Shown: piece after piece, positions 1 through 8,487 of the stretch | Numbering within the stretch: position 1 is the stretch's first letter | Layout: each line of letters begins with the position of its first letter | Assembly (NCBI GenBank): GCA_900467185.1 | Contig: UBPA01000003.1 | Span: 930,001 to 994,000, forward strand | Length of the DNA: 64,000 bases | Direction of reading: 5' to 3' | From: Hyphomicrobiales bacterium | GTDB lineage: Bacteria; Pseudomonadota; Alphaproteobacteria; Rhizobiales; Rhizobiaceae | The notes under the pieces: model-generated | What the model saw: the letters and a program-made list of their open reading frames with translations, nothing else | The model's database searches: none | What the model was told of the DNA's origin: nothing | Translations under genes and position numbers: made by a program

Positions 1-356
1 TCGGCCGTGACATGCACCTCGCCTTCGAGGATCACGACCGTTTCGTCCCAGCCGAAATACCAGTTGAATTCGCCGGCGGTGCAATCCCACATGGCGGTAA
101 CGGCGGCATCGTCGTGGCTGCGCGAATGCTCGGCGAGACGCGCGACCGGCGCACCCGCGACGATCCAGTCCGGATTGATCGGGGAAGGCAGCATGGGCAG
201 GTCCATGGCCGGCGACGCGATCATTGCCTGGCGGCGGCCTGCGGCCTGTCGGCTCAGCTGCTTGCCCGCCTCTTTCGGGTCGGCAAGCCTCGGCGCAAGC
301 GGCGTCACCCGCACCGCAACCGCCATCAATTCCGCAAAAAGCATCTTCAGCGCCAT
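1..356 (-). CDS. cupin-fold protein (partial, C-terminus outside window)
   Basis: Reading the minus strand from an ATG at 356 gives about 118 residues that run off the left edge. The end of the visible part, with PINPDWIVAG, then WDCTAGEFNWYFGWDETVVI and LEGEVHVTA, looks like the cupin_3 type (the small one-domain cupins related to ureidoglycine aminohydrolase and EutQ). A W-x-C-x-x-G-x-F motif followed by an acidic D/E-E-x-V segment and a conserved G-E strand is typical. Most such proteins are small and of unknown substrate. The neighbour starting at 538 is divergent. No stop is visible, so length and function cannot be settled. Confidence 0.65.
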   Translation of the reverse strand, partial: MALKMLFAELMAVAVRVTPLAPRLADPKEAGKQLSRQAAGRRQAMIASPAMDLPMLPSPINPDWIVAGAPVARLAEHSRSHDDAAVTAMWDCTAGEFNWYFGWDETVVILEGEVHVTA

Positions 357-537
357 GTCGTCCCCCGGCAAAAATCTGTTCTGGACGGGACGGTAGCGAA
401 AAGACGGAAAGACAGCGTTGAAGCGATCGCTACCATTTGAGCGATCGTCGCATTGCCGGCCGTTCCCGATGCCTGAGCGTCGTCAATTTGCCGCATGTCG
501 GTGGCCTAACGATGCGGCATCATCACGAGGACGTTCC

Positions 538-1044
538 ATGCCCCATCGCGCCTTTGCCTCCCTCGCCCTTTCCGCCGCCCTGCTCGCCGGAAGCTTCGCC
601 GTTCCACACGCAGCACTCGCGCAGGACGTGTCCTATGTCGACGATCGGTCGGACGGGGCAAAGCTCGTCCGCTCGCTCTACAATGCGATCGCGCGCAAGG
701 AATACGCGCGGGCCTATGCCTATTTCGGCGACAAACCGCCGGCCGGCGACTATGCGAGCTTCGTGCTGGGCTACAAAAACACGGTCGATGTCGAGGTGAA
801 GACCGGCGTCGTGACGCAGGAGGGTGCGGCCGGCAGCCTCTATGCGCCGGTGCCCGTTGCCGTCCGCTCGGTGGACAAGGACGGGAAAGAGCGCGTCTTT
901 GCCGGATGCTACGTGACGCGCATCGTCAACGCCGCCATCCAGGAACCGCCGTTCACACCGCTGCACATCGAGAGCGCCGAACTCGGCGAGGTGAAGACGC
1001 CGTTTGCCGAGGCCGTCCCGAAGGTCTGCCATTCCCCGTCGTAA
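538..1044 (+). CDS. secreted protein of unknown function
   Basis: This gene encodes 168 residues. The start at 538 is chosen because ACGAGGA lies just upstream and because the protein then begins with a clean signal peptide: basic MPHRAF, a hydrophobic ALSAALLAGSFAV stretch and an AxA-type site at HAALAQ. The mature part starts DVSYVDDRSDGAKLVRSLYNAI and contains two cysteines late in the chain, which may form a disulphide. The K-E-Y-x-R-A-Y-x-Y-F pattern suggests a helical NTF2-like or small periplasmic fold, but I do not recognise a named family. Divergent from the cupin gene; an intergenic repeat follows it. Confidence 0.75.
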   Translation: MPHRAFASLALSAALLAGSFAVPHAALAQDVSYVDDRSDGAKLVRSLYNAIARKEYARAYAYFGDKPPAGDYASFVLGYKNTVDVEVKTGVVTQEGAAGSLYAPVPVAVRSVDKDGKERVFAGCYVTRIVNAAIQEPPFTPLHIESAELGEVKTPFAEAVPKVCHSPS

Positions 1045-1113
1045 GGAGGCTCATACGGCTCCCGGTTGATCGATGCCAGGTTCTGGTGTCAAGCAACCGT
1101 TCGCCCTCTCCGC

Positions 1114-1221
1114 CGTCATGCTCGGGCGTGTCCCGAGCATCTGCTGTCGTCCCCGCAAACACCATGGTCCTTCAGATCGCGGCCAGTGCAGCAGATGCCC
1201 GGCACAAGGCCGAGCATGACG
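1114..1221. repeat. RIME-like intergenic mosaic element, copy 1
   Basis: The element has a short palindrome at each end (ATGCTCGGG..CCCGAGCAT at 1118-1140, and a second ending in CGAGCATGAC near 1220) and a middle containing GTCCCCGCAAACACCA. A second copy of the same length sits at 16742-16849 and matches most of the middle. This is the architecture of the Rhizobium-specific intergenic mosaic elements. It fills the gap between two convergent genes. Seen: the paired palindromes and the second copy; the family name is from memory. Confidence 0.75.
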
Positions 1222-1286
1222 GCAGGGCGGCGGCGTCGCTCAACACCGGAACAATGCCATCAGGAAGCAATCAGCCGGAAGCCGGA

Positions 1287-2231
1287 TCAGGGCCCCGCGC
1301 GGCGGCGCTCCAGGAACTGGCGGCGCTCGAACAGCACGACCACGACGAGCGCCATCAGGAACGGGATGACGAGGTAGAACAGCCGGAAGATGACGAGGGC
1401 GGCCAGCACCGAGGCCGCATCGATCTCCGGCAGGGCCGCGATGAAGATCAGCTCGAGCACGCCGATGCCGCCCGGGGCGTGCGACAGGAGAGCGGCCGAG
1501 AACGAGGCGAGGAACACGCCGAGCACCACCATATAGCCCGGATTTCCTGCCTCCGGCAGCGCGAAATAGATGATGGCGGCAGCCCCGATCAGCTCGACCG
1601 GCGCGATCAGCAGCTGGCGCACCGCCAGCGTCGGTCGCGGATATTCCAGATGGAACCACCGCGTGCGGATGGGCCTGAAGCCGATGAGACTTCCCAGGAG
1701 ATAGAGGCCGATCAGCGCGAGAATGACGATCGCCGTGGAGATCGAGGCGCCGAGCGGGATGACGTCCGAGAAGCGATCGACGATCTCCGGCTCGATCAGG
1801 AGCACGATCGCCGACAGCGTCAGCGTGCCCAGCGCGAAGGTCAGCGAGCAGAAGGCGACGAGAATGCCGGTTTCGCTGACGCTCAACCCCTTCGAGCCAT
1901 AGGCCCGGTAGCGCACGACGGCGCCCGAGAAGACCGAGGCCCCGATGGTGTGGGACAGGGCATAGGCGGTGAACGAGCAGACGGTGATGAAGGTCAGCGA
2001 CAGGCGCCGGCCGAGATGTTCAAGCGCCAGATGGTCGTAGGCCGCAAGCGCCGCATAGGCCACCAGCGTGGCACTGGCCGCCAGCAGCCAGCTTTTCAGC
2101 GGCACGGCCTGGAAGCTCGTCAGAAAGTCGTCGAGCGAAAGTCCCCGCAGCTCGTGGTAAAGGCCGTAGAGCGAAAACAGGATAGCCGCCAGCCCGACGG
2201 CCGGCCAGATCAGAGCGCGGATCGTCTTCAT
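1287..2231 (-). CDS. UPF0104/lysylphosphatidylglycerol synthetase-like membrane protein
   Basis: A 314-residue protein with about eight hydrophobic segments and short loops. It begins MKTIRALIWPAVGLAAILFS and contains SHTIGASVFSGAVVRYRAY and SHAPGGIGVLELIFIAALPE, the conserved patches of the UPF0104/YbhN family, which resembles the transmembrane flippase half of MprF without the synthetase domain. It probably sits in the inner membrane and handles a lipid or lipid-linked substrate, but no substrate can be read from the sequence. It ends RRQFLERRRAGP, a positively charged cytoplasmic tail. Transcribed alone; an unusual perfect inverted repeat lies about 140 bases before its start. Confidence 0.85.
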   Translation of the reverse strand: MKTIRALIWPAVGLAAILFSLYGLYHELRGLSLDDFLTSFQAVPLKSWLLAASATLVAYAALAAYDHLALEHLGRRLSLTFITVCSFTAYALSHTIGASVFSGAVVRYRAYGSKGLSVSETGILVAFCSLTFALGTLTLSAIVLLIEPEIVDRFSDVIPLGASISTAIVILALIGLYLLGSLIGFRPIRTRWFHLEYPRPTLAVRQLLIAPVELIGAAAIIYFALPEAGNPGYMVVLGVFLASFSAALLSHAPGGIGVLELIFIAALPEIDAASVLAALVIFRLFYLVIPFLMALVVVVLFERRQFLERRRAGP

Positions 2232-2372
2232 GCAGGTCTTTTTCGGTCCGGCGGAGGCAGTCTCGACGTCATATGGGTCATGAGACCATCGCCACCCGGC
2301 CGGGTCAAGGGCGTCCCGGCCGGCGGCGTCTTCACAAAATCTTGAGATTTCAACGTGTCAGCGCCGCATTTC

Positions 2373-2407
2373 GAATCTGTCAGGTTCATTCTGAACCTGA
2401 CAGATTC
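2373..2407. repeat. perfect 16-bp inverted repeat with 3-base loop
   Basis: Left arm 2373-2388 (starting GAATCTGTCAGG) and right arm 2392-2407 are exact reverse complements around TTC. It lies 63 bases after the stop of the M20 peptidase gene and 140 bases before the start of the UPF0104 gene. On the plus strand a T-rich stretch follows, but no plus-strand gene ends here; on the minus strand, the direction of both neighbours, no U-run follows. It could be a terminator of an unusual kind, an operator, or a small repeat insertion. Confidence 0.7.
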
Positions 2408-2470
2408 TCGTTTTCTTTGATTTCGTTTGTCTTGTCGGGATAACCGGTTTCCACTGATCCCTGACAAACT

Positions 2471-3865
2471 CTAGCGAGCGGTCGCCAGCGCGTCGAGGAT
2501 GCGCACCCAGGAGCGGATGCCCTTGTGGAAGGACTGGAGGTCGTATTTCTCGTTGGGCGAGTGGATGCGGTCGTCGGACAGGCCGAAGCCGACCAGCAGC
2601 GATTCCATGCCCAGCATCTTCTGGAAATCGCCGACGATCGGAATGGAGCCGCCCATGCCGATGATGACGGCGGCCTTCGGCCACTCCTCCGACAGCGCCG
2701 ATTTGGCCGTGTTGAGCAGCGACGAATCATACGGCAGCTGGATGGCCGGCGAGCCGCCATGCTCGTGGAATTCCACCGAGCAATCGGCCGGAATGCGGGC
2801 GCGGACGTAGTCGCGGAAGGCCGTGCGGATCGCATCGGGGTTCTGCTGGCCGACGAGGCGGAAGGAGATTTTCGCCGACGCCTTTGCGGCGATCACGGTC
2901 TTGAAACCCTCGCCTGTATAGCCGCCGGTGATGCCGTTGACCTCGGCCGTCGGGCGGGCCCAGATCAGTTCGAGAACCGAGCGGCCCTGCTCGCCCGCGG
3001 GAAGACCGAGGCCGATCTCGCCCAGCATCTTCTCCGCCGTCTGGCCGAGCGTTTCCCATGCGGCCTTGATCTGCGTCGGCGTCTCTTCGACGCCGTCATA
3101 GAAGCCGTCGAGCGTCACGCGGCCGGTTTCGTCGTGAAGGCCGGCGAGAATGCGCGACAGGATGTGGATCGGATTGGCGGCGGCACCGCCGAACATGCCG
3201 GAATGCAGGTCGCGGTCGGCGGCGGTCACCACCACCTCCTCGCCCACGAGGCCGCGCAGGCCGGCCGCGATGGCCGGCGTCTCGCCATCCCACATGCCGG
3301 TGTCGCAGACCAGCGCATAGTCGGCTGTCAATTCCTCGGCGTTCGCGGTCAGGAAGGGTTTCAGCGACGGCGAGCCGGATTCCTCCTCGCCCTCGAACAG
3401 CACCGTGACGCGGCACGGCAGGCTGCCATGGGTTTCCTTATAGGCGCGGCAGGCCTCGACGAAGGTCATCAGCTGGCCCTTGTCGTCGGAGGTGCCGCGG
3501 CCGGTGATGACCTTGCGACCGGGCGACAGTTCGCGCACGGACGGGGTGAAGGGGTCGGTTTCCCAGAGCGACAGCGGATCGACCGGCTGGACGTCGTAAT
3601 GGCCGTAGAACAGCACGTGCGGCGCATCCGTGGTGGCACCGTCGTGATGCGCGACGACCATGGGATGGCCGGGCGTATCGCGCACCGAGGCCGTGAAACC
3701 AAGGCCCCGAAGGTCCGCGACCAGCCATTCCGCCGCCGTGCGGCAGGCGTCCTTATAGGCCGGATCGGTCGAGATGGAGGGAATGCGCACGAGGTCGAAG
3801 AGCCGTTCGAGGCTGGCGTCGAGATTGGCGTCGGCCTTGGCGAGAACGCCGGTGATATCGGTCAT
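2471..3865 (-). CDS. M20/M25/M40 family metallo-dipeptidase
   Basis: This encodes a 464-residue cytoplasmic peptidase. The start at 3865 is preferred over an upstream one because AAGGAG lies 7 bases before it and the protein then opens MTDITGVLAKADAN. Zinc-site motifs of the M20 clan are present in order: YGHYDVQP (first ligand His and bridging Asp), GRGTSDDKG, then FEGEEESGSPS with the catalytic Glu, and a late DDRIHSPNEKYD with the last His. The dimerisation domain sits between (VTAADRDLHSGMFGG). The family removes amino acids from di- and tripeptides. It is transcribed alone, just after a MarR regulator gene on the same strand. Confidence 0.92.
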   Translation of the reverse strand: MTDITGVLAKADANLDASLERLFDLVRIPSISTDPAYKDACRTAAEWLVADLRGLGFTASVRDTPGHPMVVAHHDGATTDAPHVLFYGHYDVQPVDPLSLWETDPFTPSVRELSPGRKVITGRGTSDDKGQLMTFVEACRAYKETHGSLPCRVTVLFEGEEESGSPSLKPFLTANAEELTADYALVCDTGMWDGETPAIAAGLRGLVGEEVVVTAADRDLHSGMFGGAAANPIHILSRILAGLHDETGRVTLDGFYDGVEETPTQIKAAWETLGQTAEKMLGEIGLGLPAGEQGRSVLELIWARPTAEVNGITGGYTGEGFKTVIAAKASAKISFRLVGQQNPDAIRTAFRDYVRARIPADCSVEFHEHGGSPAIQLPYDSSLLNTAKSALSEEWPKAAVIIGMGGSIPIVGDFQKMLGMESLLVGFGLSDDRIHSPNEKYDLQSFHKGIRSWVRILDALATAR

Positions 3866-3928
3866 TGCAATGCTCCTTGATGTCGGCGCGACCCTACTCA
3901 AAAATTCGGGCTTGGGAAGACCCGCCCG

Positions 3929-4456
3929 TCACCGCGGACTTTCGCCCGGATTGTCCGGCCCGGCGTTCCGCGGGGCGTCCGTCTCCGCCCCCTGCCGCAC
4001 CGGGGCCTCGCGCATGGCATCGACGGGAGAAAGGTCGGCATTGGCGATGGCCATGCGCATATATTCGAGCATCAGCGCCCGCTCGAAGCGGCGGAAGCCG
4101 GTCAACAGCGCATCGTCGGCCGCCCGGGCGGCCGTCATGGCGTCGCCTTCGAGCGCGCGGCCGCGCTCGGTCAGGAAGATCTGCTGCGCCCGCCGATCCG
4201 TCGGGTGGGGGCGGCGCGCGATCAGCGCATCGCGCTCCATCCGCGCCAGCGTGTTGGCAATCGTCGCCTGCTCGGCATCCAGCCGGTCGATGAGCTGGCG
4301 CTGCGTCAGCCCGTCCTCGTTCCACAATTCGGCCAGCACGGGAAACTGCCCCGGCGCAAAGCCGAGCTTGCGGCCCCTCTCCTGCAGCTGGCGGGAGAAG
4401 CGTCTGGCCAGCAGGCTGGCGAGATAGGTGGCGGACTCCATGCGGTCGTAGGCCAT
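3929..4456 (-). CDS. MarR-family transcriptional regulator
   Basis: About 175 residues from an ATG at 4456 (MAYDRMESATYLASLLARRF); a start at 4441 is possible and no clear Shine-Dalgarno decides it. The winged-helix core is typical of MarR: LGFAPGQFPVLAELW, then GLTQRQLIDRLDAEQATIANTLARMERDALIARR with the wing DRRAQQIFLTERG. MarR proteins bind short palindromes as dimers and are usually released by small phenolic or antibiotic-like ligands. The C-terminal 20 residues are low-complexity. It lies just downstream of the small RNA at 4514-4659; the arrangement MarR gene, small RNA, polA is relevant to naming that RNA. Confidence 0.88.
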   Translation of the reverse strand: MAYDRMESATYLASLLARRFSRQLQERGRKLGFAPGQFPVLAELWNEDGLTQRQLIDRLDAEQATIANTLARMERDALIARRPHPTDRRAQQIFLTERGRALEGDAMTAARAADDALLTGFRRFERALMLEYMRMAIANADLSPVDAMREAPVRQGAETDAPRNAGPDNPGESPR

Positions 4457-4513
4457 GACAATGGGTACGCCCGGGACGGCACGGTGACAAGATCGCAGCG
4501 GACGCCGGAACCG

Positions 4514-4659
4514 AAAAAACCGCCATGGCGGAGGCGGGGCCATGACGGTTTTTGATAATGGACAAAGGCCCGGAGAGGGGGGTTAGGCCTTTGTCCTTGC
4601 ATCTGGGGTCGGCGGGGGACAGGCCTCGACCAGATGACGGCGCTTGTCGCTGCCGTTGA
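4514..4659 (-). ncRNA. trans-acting small RNA candidate, possibly of the rhizobial alpha-r7 (Smr7C) family
   Basis: The minus strand carries a complete transcription unit without a reading frame. A -35-like CTTGAA (4693-4688) and ACAAAT (4670-4665) are 17 bases apart, placing the start near 4658. The RNA would fold into successive hairpins: 4657-4637, CAUCUGG/CCAGAUG at 4636-4600, an 11-bp stem GGACAAAGGCC at 4596-4560 with a C/U-rich loop, and a final 11-bp stem at 4549-4519 followed by six U residues ending at 4514, a textbook intrinsic terminator. Two loops carry CCUCC or CCCUCUCC, suited to pair with ribosome-binding sites. Length, three-hairpin shape and the position between a MarR gene and polA recall Smr7C; that assignment is from memory and not proven. 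Confidence 0.7.
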
Positions 4660-4664
4660 CCCTG

Positions 4665-4693
4665 ATTTGTGGGTCCGAATGTGGCTTTTCAAG
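4665..4693 (-). promoter_or_regulatory. sigma70-type promoter of the small RNA
   Basis: On the minus strand CTTGAA at 4693-4688 and ACAAAT at 4670-4665 are separated by 17 bases, close to the rhizobial CTTGAC-N17-CTATAT pattern. The expected transcript start near 4658 lies just before the first hairpin of the small RNA. Confidence 0.5.
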
Positions 4694-4714
4694 GGAAGCG
4701 CCCGGGACGGCTGA

Positions 4715-5128
4715 TTACAAATTGGTAAGGTTCGGGCCCGTGTCATGCCTTTGGAGATGCTTGCGGCGATTCCACCAGAAGAGGGCCATGTTGACGGCCG
4801 TCAGGGCGAGCGTCATCGAAACCACCAACCTCGCCATCTTCCAGAAAGCTTCGGTGTTCCCGGGCGTTGCCAGCAGCACGACGAAGATCGCCATGAGACC
4901 GGAGGCCAGAAGCTGGAATTCGAGATGCGTCAGCAGGCTCCGGCTTTCATCCTTGGCCTCCGGAAAGAAGCTTCGCAGCCCCCGCATGGCCAGCAGGAAC
5001 ATCGGCACGAGGCATATCTTCCGGGCAATGTTCACGGCACCGTCGCCCATCGACGCGGCGACGAGCCCCACGAGAACCATCAGGGCCAGGGGAATGGCAT
5101 AGGCTCGAACGATCGCTGTCCTGTTCAT
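4715..5128 (-). CDS. small integral membrane protein, unknown function
   Basis: The gene encodes 137 residues. Four hydrophobic segments are visible: around residues 8-26 (AYAIPLALMVLVGLVAAS), 32-48, 70-88 (FQLLASGLMAIFVVLLA) and 95-115 (MARLVVSMTLALTAVNMAL), followed by a basic tail NRRKHLQRH. The positive-inside rule suggests both ends are cytoplasmic. I do not recognise a family. It is divergent from polA (76-base gap) and lies upstream of the small RNA on the same strand, so read-through from it could in principle reach the RNA. Confidence 0.7.
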   Translation of the reverse strand: MNRTAIVRAYAIPLALMVLVGLVAASMGDGAVNIARKICLVPMFLLAMRGLRSFFPEAKDESRSLLTHLEFQLLASGLMAIFVVLLATPGNTEAFWKMARLVVSMTLALTAVNMALFWWNRRKHLQRHDTGPNLTNL

Positions 5129-5204
5129 AGATCACCACGGAAAGATTGTAGACCGAACCCGTGTAGAATGGACCTTTCGCGCCTGTCGCGCTATCCGTGT
5201 CTCC

Positions 5205-8200
5205 ATGAAAAAAGGCGATCATCTCTTCCTCGTGGACGGCTCCGGCTTCATCTTCCGGGCCTTCCACGCCATTCCCCCGCTGAACCGCAAATCCGACGGC
5301 CTGCCCGTCAATGCGGTCTCGGGCTTCTGCAACATGCTGTGGAAGCTTCTGACGGACGCGCGCGATACCTCGGTCGGCGTCACGCCGACGCATTTCGCCG
5401 TCATCTTCGACTATTCCTCGAAGACGTTCCGCAACGATCTTTACGACAAATACAAGGCCAACCGCACGGCCCCGCCGGAAGACCTGATCCCGCAATTCGG
5501 CCTGATCCGCCATGCGACGCGCGCCTTCAACCTGCCCTGCATCGAGATGGAGGGGTTCGAAGCAGACGACCTGATCGCCACCTATGCCCGCATGGCGGAG
5601 GAAGCCGGCGCCGACGTGACCATCGTGTCGTCCGACAAGGACCTGATGCAGCTGCTCACCCCTTGCGTCTCCATGTATGACAGCATGAAGGACAAGCAGA
5701 TCGGCATTCCCGAGGTCATTGAGAAATGGGGCGTGCCGCCGGCAAAGATGATCGACCTGCAGGCGCTGACCGGCGATTCGACCGACAACGTGCCCGGCAT
5801 TCCCGGCATCGGCCCGAAGACCGCCGCGCAGCTCCTGGAAGAGTTCGGCGATCTCGACACGCTGCTCGCCCGCGCCGGCGAGATCAAACAGGTCAAGCGC
5901 CGCGAGAACATCCTCGCCCATGCCGATCTCGCCCGCCTGTCGCGCGAGCTGGTGACGCTGAAGACCGACGTGCCGGTGGAGACGCCGCTTGATGCGCTGG
6001 ACCTCCACCCGCAGGACGGACCGAAGCTCGTGGCCTTCCTCAAGGCGATGGAATTCACCTCGCTGACCCGCCGCGTGGCCGCCGCCACCGATACGGATGC
6101 CGATGCGGTGGAAACGGCGCATGTTCCCGTCGAGGGCGGCGCGCAGGCCCATGGGCCGGATCTCGACAAGGGCGAGGCTGCAGGCACGGCTCCGGCGGGC
6201 GCGCCGGCCGTCGAAGGCTCTCCCGAAACGGCCGAAGAGGCGGCAAAGGTCTTGCGCCAGGCGCCGGTGCTGCCGGTGGAAACCGGCGCGACGCCGCAGG
6301 GCCTCGCACAATCTCGCGCCGAAGCCTTCGCCACCGCGCCCATCGATCGCTCGACCTATGTGACGATCCGCGACGTCGCGACGCTTCAAAGCTGGATCGC
6401 AGCCGCGCGCGAAGCCGGCCTCGTCGCCTTCGACACGGAAACCAATTCGCTCGATGCGATGCAGGCCGATCTCGTCGGCTTCTCGCTCGCCATCGCCGAC
6501 ACCAGCCGCGACGCCTCCGGCACATCCATCCGGGCGGCCTATGTGCCGCTGCTCCACAAGAGCGGCGTCGGCGATCTCCTCGGCGGCGGGCTGGTGGAAA
6601 ACCAGATCCCCGACGGACAGGCGATCGCCCTTCTGAAGACGCTGCTGGAAGACCCCGCCGTTCTCGTCGTCGCCCAGAACATGAAATACGACTATCTCGT
6701 CATGAAGCGGCAGGGCGTGGAGATCGCCCGCTTCGACGATACGATGCTGATGTCCTACGTGTCGGATGCCGGCGCCAACACCCACGGCATGGACGCCCTG
6801 GCGGAGCGCTGGCTCGGTCACCAGCCGATCCCCTTCAAGGACGTGGCCGGCAGCGGCAAGTCGATGGTGACGTTCGACTATGTCGATATCGACCGCGCCA
6901 CCGCCTATGCGGCCGAGGATGCCGACGTGACACTGCGGCTCTGGCATGTGCTCAAGCCCCGGCTTGCCGCCAAGTCGCTCATGCGCGTCTACGAGCGTCT
7001 GGAGCGGCCGCTGGTGCCCGTGCTCGCGCGCATGGAGGAGCGCGGGATCTCCATCGACCGGCAGATCCTGTCGCGGCTCTCCGGCGAGCTGGCGCAGGGC
7101 GCGGCGCGGCTGGAGGCCGAGATCCACGAGCTGGCCGGCGAAAGCTTCAACATCGGCTCGCCCAAGCAGCTGGGCGATATCCTGTTCGGCAAGATGGGCC
7201 TGCCCGGCGCGTCGAAGACCAAGACCGGGCAATGGTCCACATCGGCGCAGGTGCTGGAAGACCTCGCGCTCTCCGGCCACGACCTGCCGCGGCGCATCGT
7301 CGACTGGCGCCAGCTGACGAAGCTGAAGTCCACCTATACCGACGCCCTGCCCGGCTTCGTGCATCCGAAGACGGGGCGCGTCCACACCTCCTATGCGCTG
7401 GCCGCCACCACCACGGGGCGCCTGTCCTCGTCGGAACCCAACCTGCAGAACATCCCGATCCGCACAACCGAAGGCCGCAAGATCCGCACGGCCTTCATCT
7501 CGACGCCGGGCCACAAGCTGATCTCGGCCGACTACAGCCAGATCGAGCTGCGGGTGCTCGCCCATGTCGCCGATATTCCCCAGCTCCGGCAGGCCTTCGC
7601 CGACGGCATCGACATCCATGCGATGACGGCGTCCGAAATGTTCGGCGTGCCGGTCGAGGGCATGCCGAGCGAGATCCGCCGGCGGGCGAAAGCCATCAAT
7701 TTCGGCATCATCTACGGCATTTCCGCCTTCGGGCTTGCCAACCAGCTCTCCATCGAGCGCTCCGAGGCCGGCGACTACATCAAGCGCTATTTCGAACGCT
7801 TCCCCGGCATCCGCGACTATATGGACGCGACCAAGGCGTTTGCCCGCGAAAACGGCTATGTCGAGACCATCTTCGGCCGGCGGGCGCATTACCCCGACAT
7901 CCGCTCCTCCAACCCCTCCGTGCGCGCCTTCAACGAGCGCGCGGCGATCAACGCCCCGATCCAGGGCTCGGCTGCCGACGTCATCCGCCGCGCCATGGTG
8001 CAGATGGAGCCGGCGCTCGAAGCCGCCAAGCTTTCCGACCGCTGCCGCATGCTCCTGCAGGTGCATGACGAACTGATCTTCGAGGTGGAAGACGCCGACA
8101 TCGACAAGGCCATCCCCCTCATCGTCTCCGTCATGGAAAACGCCGCCATGCCCGCCCTCAACATGCGCGTCCCCCTCAAAGTCGACGCCCGCGCCGCCCA

Positions 8201-8222
8201 TAATTGGGATGAGGCGCACTGA
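5205..8222 (+). CDS. polA: DNA polymerase I
   Basis: A 1005-residue repair and Okazaki-fragment polymerase with all three activities. Residues 1-290 form the 5'-nuclease domain (FLVDGSGFIFRAFHA; EADDLIATYA; GDSTDNVPGIPGIGPKTA). Around residue 408 AFDTETNSLD supplies the DxE pair of an active 3'-5' proofreading domain, unlike polymerases in which it is dead. The polymerase domain follows from about 630: motif A SADYSQIELRVLAH near 774, the O helix RRAKAINFGIIYGIS near 826 and motif C LQVHDELIFEV near 952. A variable Ala/Glu-rich linker of about 90 residues (roughly 290-380) joins the two halves. Single-gene unit; a mosaic repeat starts two bases after the stop. Confidence 0.97.
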   Translation: MKKGDHLFLVDGSGFIFRAFHAIPPLNRKSDGLPVNAVSGFCNMLWKLLTDARDTSVGVTPTHFAVIFDYSSKTFRNDLYDKYKANRTAPPEDLIPQFGLIRHATRAFNLPCIEMEGFEADDLIATYARMAEEAGADVTIVSSDKDLMQLLTPCVSMYDSMKDKQIGIPEVIEKWGVPPAKMIDLQALTGDSTDNVPGIPGIGPKTAAQLLEEFGDLDTLLARAGEIKQVKRRENILAHADLARLSRELVTLKTDVPVETPLDALDLHPQDGPKLVAFLKAMEFTSLTRRVAAATDTDADAVETAHVPVEGGAQAHGPDLDKGEAAGTAPAGAPAVEGSPETAEEAAKVLRQAPVLPVETGATPQGLAQSRAEAFATAPIDRSTYVTIRDVATLQSWIAAAREAGLVAFDTETNSLDAMQADLVGFSLAIADTSRDASGTSIRAAYVPLLHKSGVGDLLGGGLVENQIPDGQAIALLKTLLEDPAVLVVAQNMKYDYLVMKRQGVEIARFDDTMLMSYVSDAGANTHGMDALAERWLGHQPIPFKDVAGSGKSMVTFDYVDIDRATAYAAEDADVTLRLWHVLKPRLAAKSLMRVYERLERPLVPVLARMEERGISIDRQILSRLSGELAQGAARLEAEIHELAGESFNIGSPKQLGDILFGKMGLPGASKTKTGQWSTSAQVLEDLALSGHDLPRRIVDWRQLTKLKSTYTDALPGFVHPKTGRVHTSYALAATTTGRLSSSEPNLQNIPIRTTEGRKIRTAFISTPGHKLISADYSQIELRVLAHVADIPQLRQAFADGIDIHAMTASEMFGVPVEGMPSEIRRRAKAINFGIIYGISAFGLANQLSIERSEAGDYIKRYFERFPGIRDYMDATKAFARENGYVETIFGRRAHYPDIRSSNPSVRAFNERAAINAPIQGSAADVIRRAMVQMEPALEAAKLSDRCRMLLQVHDELIFEVEDADIDKAIPLIVSVMENAAMPALNMRVPLKVDARAAHNWDEAH

Positions 8223-8223
8223 T

Positions 8224-8320
8224 ACATGCCCGCCCGAAAGTGTTCAGCGATTTCGGGAGAACGACATGCGTCAAAACAAGGCACTAAAGTATGCGTAATC
8301 TCTTTTCACGCAACTTTAGC
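8224..8320 (-). repeat. composite intergenic element after polA
   Basis: Two hairpins follow the polA stop: CCCGAAA/TTTCGGG (8233-8239 and 8251-8257) and CTAAAGT..GCGT/ACGC.ACTTTAG (8284-8296 and 8308-8319, loop of 11). Read on the minus strand, the segment has the order TTTAGTGCCTTGTTTTGACG, a cytosine-rich stretch, then ATCGCTGAACACTTTCGGG, which I recognise as a common rhizobial intergenic repeat. It may also terminate polA transcription. A shorter relative lies at 9131-9174. Confidence 0.6.
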
Positions 8321-8420
8321 GCGCCTCGCTCTGAGTCTGTCCGGTTTTCGCAGACCCCGCTGACCTTCTCCCGGCTATAAATTTCGATTGACGAAGCGAC
8401 GACGCATTTGGCTCCTTAAA

Positions 8421-8460
8421 AGTGTTTTCTAGTGTTTGACACTATTTTGCACTATGATCT
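8421..8460. promoter_or_regulatory. candidate ParD operator/promoter
   Basis: The tetranucleotides AGTG, AGTG, ACTA and ACTA begin at 8421, 8431, 8441 and 8451, exactly one helical turn apart, and the centre is the inverted repeat TAGTGT-TTG-ACACTA at 8430-8444. Such phased half-sites suit cooperative binding by a ribbon-helix-helix antitoxin that represses its own operon. The parD start follows 28 bases later with GAGAGGAG as ribosome site. Confidence 0.6.
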
Positions 8461-8487
8461 GTAAGGAAACGAGAGGAGTACAAAATC

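Noticed and set aside
4947-8219. A 1090-codon open frame antisense to polA
   Set aside because: Its residues are Arg/Gly/Ala/His-rich with no domain, and polA with all motifs lies opposite. High GC content and codon bias leave the third frame open.
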